Shown: piece by piece, positions 58,504 through 64,000 of the stretch
Layout of the letters: each line of letters opens with the position of its first letter
Position numbering within the stretch: position 1 is the first letter of the stretch
Source of the DNA: Macrocystis pyrifera
Taxonomy: Eukaryota; Sar; Phaeophyceae; Laminariales; Laminariaceae
Length of the DNA stretch: 64,000 nt
Assembly: GCA_031763025.1 (NCBI GenBank)
Contig: JASSKH010000019.1
Span: 12,308,516 to 12,372,515 of the forward strand
Direction: 5' to 3'
Program-made: the position numbers and the translations under genes
The notes under the pieces: model-generated
Seen by the model: only the letters and a program-made list of their open reading frames with translations
Databases searched by the model: none
Told to the model about the DNA's origin: nothing

Positions 58504-58714
58504 CCTTCTTATACTGCTCTATATCTGGCGTGAACCCCTAAACCCACGTCGACGTAATTCGCGCCAGGCGGCGCCCAACCCCCCTCCCCCCCTCCCCAAT
58601 CCTTCAGGACTGCACCCTCGTTCTGGGCACGAACCACTTATAATTAGTGTGAGATACATTGCACAGTACTACTGTGGAAGGGCTACCGCCGTTCAACAAC
58701 GCAAGCCAACACAT

Positions 58715-58895
58715 CCCCCCCGGGACGAAATTCAGACCCGGTTTCCTTCAAAGCAGTCATTAAGGTAAGGGGGGCACACATAACAAAAAGGGTGGCCATG
58801 GAAAAATTTCGTCGAAAGCTTGCATAATAGACGCGTCGCTCGGCGTATAGGAACCCAGCTTTGAAAATCGTCCTATTGACAGGGGGTGTGCAATC
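58715..58895 (+). repeat. Family E repeat, copy 2
   Basis: Same block order as 36255-36470 with several indels; ends GAAAATCGTCCTATTGACAG. Confidence 0.75.
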
Positions 58896-59099
58896 TTCTT
58901 GCTTGCGTGTTATACTCGTACCGCGACATACTATGAATAGGAAACGGTGCGTCGTCCAATACACAACAGTCAGCAAAAACCAGCCATGTTCTCGTGGCCA
59001 GCACAACAGCACAAGCGCAACAACAGCAGTGTGAGATTCCGGTATACCGGAATACAATATAGAAGAGCCGTGTTGGGGTCGGTGAGTTGTCGGAACCAG

Positions 59100-59450
59100 C
59101 GAAAAAAAAAACAGCTGGTGTTCTGAATATCACTTTTACTTTCCAGCCCACTCGTAGGAGGTTTTACCCTCGACGATCTTCTGGACAAGCCGTGGTCACA
59201 GGTGTCGTCCCTTCTCCCCCCCCCCGGTACGTGCCTTTAGTTTTTATCGCGCATAGGGTTCAGCATTCCCACTGCTCGTCGATTTTCATCGAATGTACAG
59301 CTAACTCACGCTCTCGCGCTTTCCGCTGATCAATTTTATGCAAGAAAAAGTCCCTATGAGCATGCACTCGGTGAGACTCGAACTCACGAAATTGATCTTG
59401 ATAGGCTCGCGGACCACCTACCAAGCCACCGGGGACGCCGGTAACTATGG
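59100..59450 (-). mobile_element. tRNA-headed SINE, copy 2
   Basis: The minus-strand head (about 59440-59370) has TGGCTTGGTAGG as an A-box-like element and a T arm GTGAG-TTCGAGT-CTCAC that pairs perfectly. The body shares the blocks of copy 1 (CAAGCCGTGGTCACAGGTGT, ATTCCCACTGCTCGTCGATT, CTCTCGCGCTTTCCG). The head sequence is clearly different from copy 1. Confidence 0.7.
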
Positions 59451-59669
59451 ACCCAGATGGGTGTTGGGGGGTACAGCAGTATACAGCAGTTCGGTGACAG
59501 TAGGGTCCGCCCCTGGCAAGGCATGTATGCGGTCAGCGGTTGTACGATATTCATAAAATACGAACCAAATCTGAAGTACTCTCTGCCATGAGGAAACGGC
59601 AAGAGAAAAATAACGCAAGATAACTCAGGGATATGGTCCCGCACAAGAAAACAGCCACCTTCTTCCTGA

Positions 59670-59860
59670 TTTCAGATGCTGCCCGCACTTTTCTTCTTTT
59701 TTTCTGCTTTTTTTGCCCGTCCCTCATCCCAATCTTCGCCCTTCTTTTCCGGGTTTAAGATATATATATACAACAAGTTTTTCTCCTCCTCCGGTTGCGG
59801 TACGTGCCTTGCACTTTTATCGGGAGAAGGGTTCATTCACTCAGCCTGCTCTTCCCTTCC
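59670..59860 (-). mobile_element. SINE body fragment, copy 3
   Basis: GGTACGTGCCTTGCACTTTT, ATCGG-GAAGGGTTCATTCACT are diverged matches to the body of copies 1 and 2. No tRNA-like head seen. Confidence 0.4.
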
Positions 59861-60771
59861 TTCCTAGACGCGCGTCGAGTTGCTCCCGAACTGCAGCCGG
59901 AGCAGCGTAGATGCAAAAAGATCATTACTGGTAGACTACCGGTATACGAGAACTACGAATATTGTTGTTTTTGTTTTCTTCACATTAAACGTTTCTTTCT
60001 ATTAATACCCGTGGTGGTATACGAACGAATACGTAGATGTCGTCGTAGACACAAGCAATATAATACGTACTCTTTTACTGGGTAGGCACGTAAAATGAGT
60101 GCGTACTCTTTTAGGAATGTAAAATAAGTACGTACGCTTTTAATAATGCACTTGTAGTTCATTCAAGCTACACACCGAAAATAGAACGAGGGGGGCACAA
60201 CCAGTGCAAACCACAATTTGATTTGGACCAAGGATACATTTGAACTTCGACGTGCGTAGCCGTCTGTCGGCGTGCGTGCATGTGTTGTGAGTTGTGTCCT
60301 CCAAGGCACATTTGGCACTTGGCAGCTTGGGCTAGGAGACTGAGCCTGGGGCATTTGGTATCAGACATGCTCCACAATCCATGCCGCCATCCATCCGCGC
60401 CCGCCTCTCTGCCCTATGTACCAGTCTACAGCAGAGTGCAAATACAGCTGCACTATCTGTAAGTAGTCTCTATCGACGAGGCCGTTTGAATTTTGGGCGA
60501 TCCCATGAATAAATCGCGGGAAGGTTCTATTGTGTGTAATGATGTGTTAAACTTTTTAACGCTTCAGTTCTCCGATATCTTGACAAAACTACTGCTGTAA
60601 ATCAGATCAAACACCTTTCGCTACGTATTTTTCTTGGTCTTTTTCGGTTTGGTTTTTTCGTTGCTTCTCTTTCTTCATGGTGTATTTTGGTTGCTGGCGT
60701 ATGTATGTATGTTGTGTCGGCCGCACCTAGTGCGAAGGCATGGTATTACGTAGGCTATTAATGCATCACGG

Positions 60772-60900
60772 TGTGTTATCTCTGTGTCGTAGTCTGTGAC
60801 CACAGAGCTCGTATCTTTCTAGGGTGAAAAATCAGCACGGACACTGGGCTTGCTGGATGTCGACGAGTAGAAGAACGGTTAAATGTGAACAACACACACA
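60772..60900 (+). repeat. Family D repeat, copy 5
   Basis: CTCTGTGTCGTAGTCTGTGA, CAGCACGGACACTGGGCTTG, GATGTCGACGAGTAGAAGAA, GGTTAAATGTGAACAACACA; then a short CACA repeat. Confidence 0.8.
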
Positions 60901-63709
60901 CACACACGTATCGCCCTCCGTCTGACCAGCATCATCTGACAAGCAGGGCGTGTGCACCCTTCTTTCGTGTTCAATTATTGAATGTTTACCCTGGGACACG
61001 CAAGGCATCTGCATATGCATGTGGAACACATCAAGCTATATCAAGCACATGACAAGCAGCCGGGGTGAAAGCAGCAGATCGCTCGCACTTACCACTTACA
61101 TGCCGCGTTCGAGCGACTTGCTTACCCGAGGTCTTGGACGAGCTTTTTCACCTCTTCCCAACACCGCAAGAACGTGAGAGAAAAAACATGTCTGCAACCA
61201 ATACATGTATTCTACCTGGTACATACATACATACGCAGCTCTGATGCCATCGACAAACAAAAAACAAGGACGTAGCTCGACTGTCGAACGTTCGGACCAG
61301 GAACTTTCTCCCACAACAAAAACGATGCCCCACTCCAACTTCTCTGGCTGCTTGCGCTTGCTTGCGTGCTGTTTACGCACAACGCACAGCGCAATCTTCG
61401 CTTCAAAGCACCTCATGAGTTATCCTGGAGGAGAATCGGATAAGCGCTGATCGACAAAAACACGACAGGCGAAACACGGAAGAGAGAAGTGGAGGATCTT
61501 CTCAAAGACACACACGAAGAGGACACGACCTGAGCTCACGATCTGTGTGCAACAGCGCTATACCGTGAGCGCCACTACCTCCCACCACGAGCCAGACAAC
61601 ACACACCGTACAGTACAAGGGACATCTCTCACGCGCATTACACACCCAAACGCAGCGCAGCACCTGTCCTGATGTGGCGTTCGATGAGGACGCGGGAAGA
61701 ACCGAACATGTTGGCTTGTTCTCGTGGCCGCCATCTGCGACTGTTCAGCTTGCCACGCCGCCACTGGGCGCCCCTCCCTCCATGCATCACGATTGCATTC
61801 CCCATCGATATCATCTTTCGAGTCGTTGCCGCGCGGCTCCATCGCGGCGTCGGGCCAGAGCTCGGTGCACTCCGCCAGGCATGCCATCATACAATCCATG
61901 GTACCCCAGGCTCCGTGCGCACTTGCTTGCTCTCTCGAACTGCTGTCGGGAGGTGTTCGTTATAGCTGTGGTGGAGGAGCAAGTGTACTTGTGATCCACA
62001 CAGGCAGGGTGCTTGCTCTATGACGAAGTAGCGCCCGTGGTACCCGAGTATATATCCAACGATTTGATTACAGTGTAACCCGCCACGCAACCACGCGACC
62101 AATCGCCGAACGGATAGATTTCAAAATATTGATTTTTATTTTTTCGTACCTCTGTTTTACTCTGGTACTAATAAATTGAACTTTGAATTGTGAGGTTTTT
62201 TGTTTTGGGGTCCTTTGAGATTATTCGTGTCTGTCTCTCTAACACGCGGTGAGACTTTTAGATCTTCGTGTCGTCGTCTTGGTACGTGGGTACAGTATGT
62301 GGGTCGAATCTTTCAAAACCGGGGCACTTTGTACGGGAACACGAACGAACGCACCTGAACACCCTGCCCACAGCATGCAGCCCGCCCAATAAAGTGAAAC
62401 ACACAAACGTCCCACCGATCCATCTCCAAGGCAGTCCTGTGACATGTCTTCATGTCGCCCGAAGGGAGACAACAGATGCACACCGGCCGGGCTTCTCGAT
62501 CCATGTGGAAAACCTCCACCCGTAGTACGTATAATACTCGTTCGTGTACTTAAAAAGTCTTGTATTTTAATAGGAGGAAGCGCATGTTATTTAGCGCATT
62601 CTACATTAAGCAGTATATATATAAAGGGCTGAATGAAGCATTTTGCCGGCATTGAAATTGGTGGATGCATTGCTTCATCGTTCGTGAGGTAGGAAACACG
62701 GAACGCGCCAAAGCCGCTGTGGTCACTGTCTTACATTATAGACGAGTAATACGAGCATTGCTGCTGTTGTTGTTGCTGTTGCAGTTAGCATGCTCGTTGG
62801 ATCCTTGGGTCTTCCGTAATTTCTAATTTCGGAGTTTGTTTCTGTTGTCATATAATAACCTGTTTTAAAGATAGCCGAGAGCAGTTGCAGGTAGCCGTAG
62901 AGTTTGTTTGAATTCTGAAAGTTTCTGTTTGTTTGTATCCCGTCAGGTGGCTTTTGAATGACAGCCCCCCCCTGCTGCTGCAGCAGCAGCAGTAATTACT
63001 GCTTTTTGCTGTTGTATGAACAACAATGATTTATTGTTGTTGTAGTTAGGGAGTCCTCTGCGGTGCGGTGGTCAAGCGAAGCACGCCCGGCGGGAGCAGG
63101 GGCTCGGGCACACCACATACGTATGCCAGGTAGCGTATAGTAAGTGGACGCTGCATGTTGTATATACGCCTGTTGTTCCATTGTATGATATCACCATATA
63201 TATTTTAATACGGCAATACGAGTAGCCGAATATATGCGTCAAGTATGTGTGTGCCCCATATTTCAAATGGTCTGCCGCGTCGCTGTGTCTTTCTTGTCTC
63301 GTGACTGGTGATTGATGGGAAAATCGCCATGGGTATCCGGCGGTCGGTCACTGGTTGGTGTGCATTGGCAGTGATTGGCGTTGGCTCCAGAGGGCATCCT
63401 ACCTCCCACCTCAGACCTCTGACTCGTCAGTGCCTACCAGCAAGCAGTAGAATCCCTGGCGTATCTTACTCCAGGTACGTATGTATGTATACATGGTAAT
63501 TCTGTAGCAGCGCTGACACAGAAAAGCCTGCCGCTGCTGTTCTTCACAGACTCCAGACTGCATACTATACATACATACATACGCAAATTCTGGGCTGGTG
63601 CATGGGTTTCATGGTGCATTCATCTACTGTAGGATCTGGGTATGGGTATGGGTTTATCGTTCTGGTATATGTTGTGGGTTTCACGCGGCGGGTACATACA
63701 ACGACACAC

Positions 63710-63710
<1 letters not shown>
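60901..63710. other. No gene supported
   Basis: A GC-rich stretch (61560-61960) is open on both strands (e.g. 61899-61558 minus, 113 codons from ATG) without a recognisable motif or codon preference. The rest is unassigned, with short CTG/CAG tracts at 62758-62785 and 62972-62991. Confidence 0.4.

Positions 63711-63746
<36 letters not shown>
63708..63746 (+). repeat. (CTG)n microsatellite
   Basis: Thirteen CTG-type triplets, uninterrupted. Confidence 0.95.
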
Positions 63747-64000
63747 ACGATGAGAGCAGTTAGTTTAAAAAACGCGCCAATTCGTATCGAGGCGTATCTG
63801 CCACATTGATCGTCATTGACGAGGCAATAATAATACGACGTAGCGCGGCGGCAGCAACAACGCATGTTGCTGTATGTGTAGCAGTGGTAGTAGTTATAAA
63901 ATATATAAAAGCATGTGAAGTACGAAGCACACAGCGTATTGTATCCCTATACACATTCATTATTATCATCATTATGCTTGCCTGGTGACAAAATAATAGC

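Noticed and set aside
61558-61994. 113-codon minus ORF and overlapping plus ORFs
   Set aside because: No motif; all compete in one GC-rich segment without a codon-bias winner.

Overview
This is a nuclear, intron-rich, low-gene-density eukaryotic window. It carries two genes I can support exon by exon, set in a large mass of dispersed and tandem repeats. The first gene (+ strand, from the left edge to 7728) encodes a MinD-family septum-site ATPase. Five exons with matching splice phases join into 215 residues covering the Walker-B part through the amphipathic C-terminus; the N-terminal Walker-A exons lie left of the window. A nuclear, spliceosomal-intron MinD is typical of algae that divide their plastids with inherited bacterial proteins. 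The long introns, repeat load and GC-rich exons make a brown alga or a related photosynthetic stramenopile my best guess. That placement is inference; no rRNA or organelle marker is present to test it.

The second gene (- strand, about 45117 down to at least 19966) is spread over more than 25 kb. Its seven exons have compatible phases. They encode an Ala/Gln-rich coiled-coil region, an acidic run, His- and Gly/Ser-rich linkers, a pleckstrin-homology-like domain split over two or three exons, and a Ser-rich tail. I cannot name it. Its reading frame breaks only inside homopolymers (three times in the first exon, once in the fifth), which looks like sequence error rather than decay. The two genes converge; the 3' end of the second lies somewhere between 7.7 and 20 kb and was not found. 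Eleven donors were read and nine start GTGA, most of them GTGAG.

Repeats by region: 0.9-7.7 kb (MinD introns) holds a poly(G)-headed interspersed element (family B), a second such family (C), an 8-9 unit 70-100 bp tandem array, GGGTA and trinucleotide repeats. 7.7-20 kb holds direct duplications, a TIR element carrying CCCTAA telomere-like repeats (12.8 kb), a GTACCCC-type minisatellite (18.8-19.5 kb) and microsatellites. 20-45 kb, mostly introns of the PH gene, holds most copies of a 110-bp palindromic MITE (family A, 13 clear copies plus one decayed), three tandem family-B copies, an about 245-bp TIR element, a tRNA-headed SINE and a (TTGGG)n array. 45-64 kb has no confident gene: a 350-bp CTA/CCA array, a 163-bp tandem duplication with an open frame, hAT-like TIR elements, a second SINE copy, and one orphan minus-strand exon candidate near 54.8-55.1 kb.

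No rRNA, intact tRNA, CRISPR array, operon or multi-gene accessory system was seen. The observations most worth pursuing are the poly(G)/poly(C)-terminated repeat families, the homopolymer-only frameshifts, the SINE pair with one body and two different tRNA-like heads, the MITE nested in another repeat, and the telomere-repeat-carrying TIR element.
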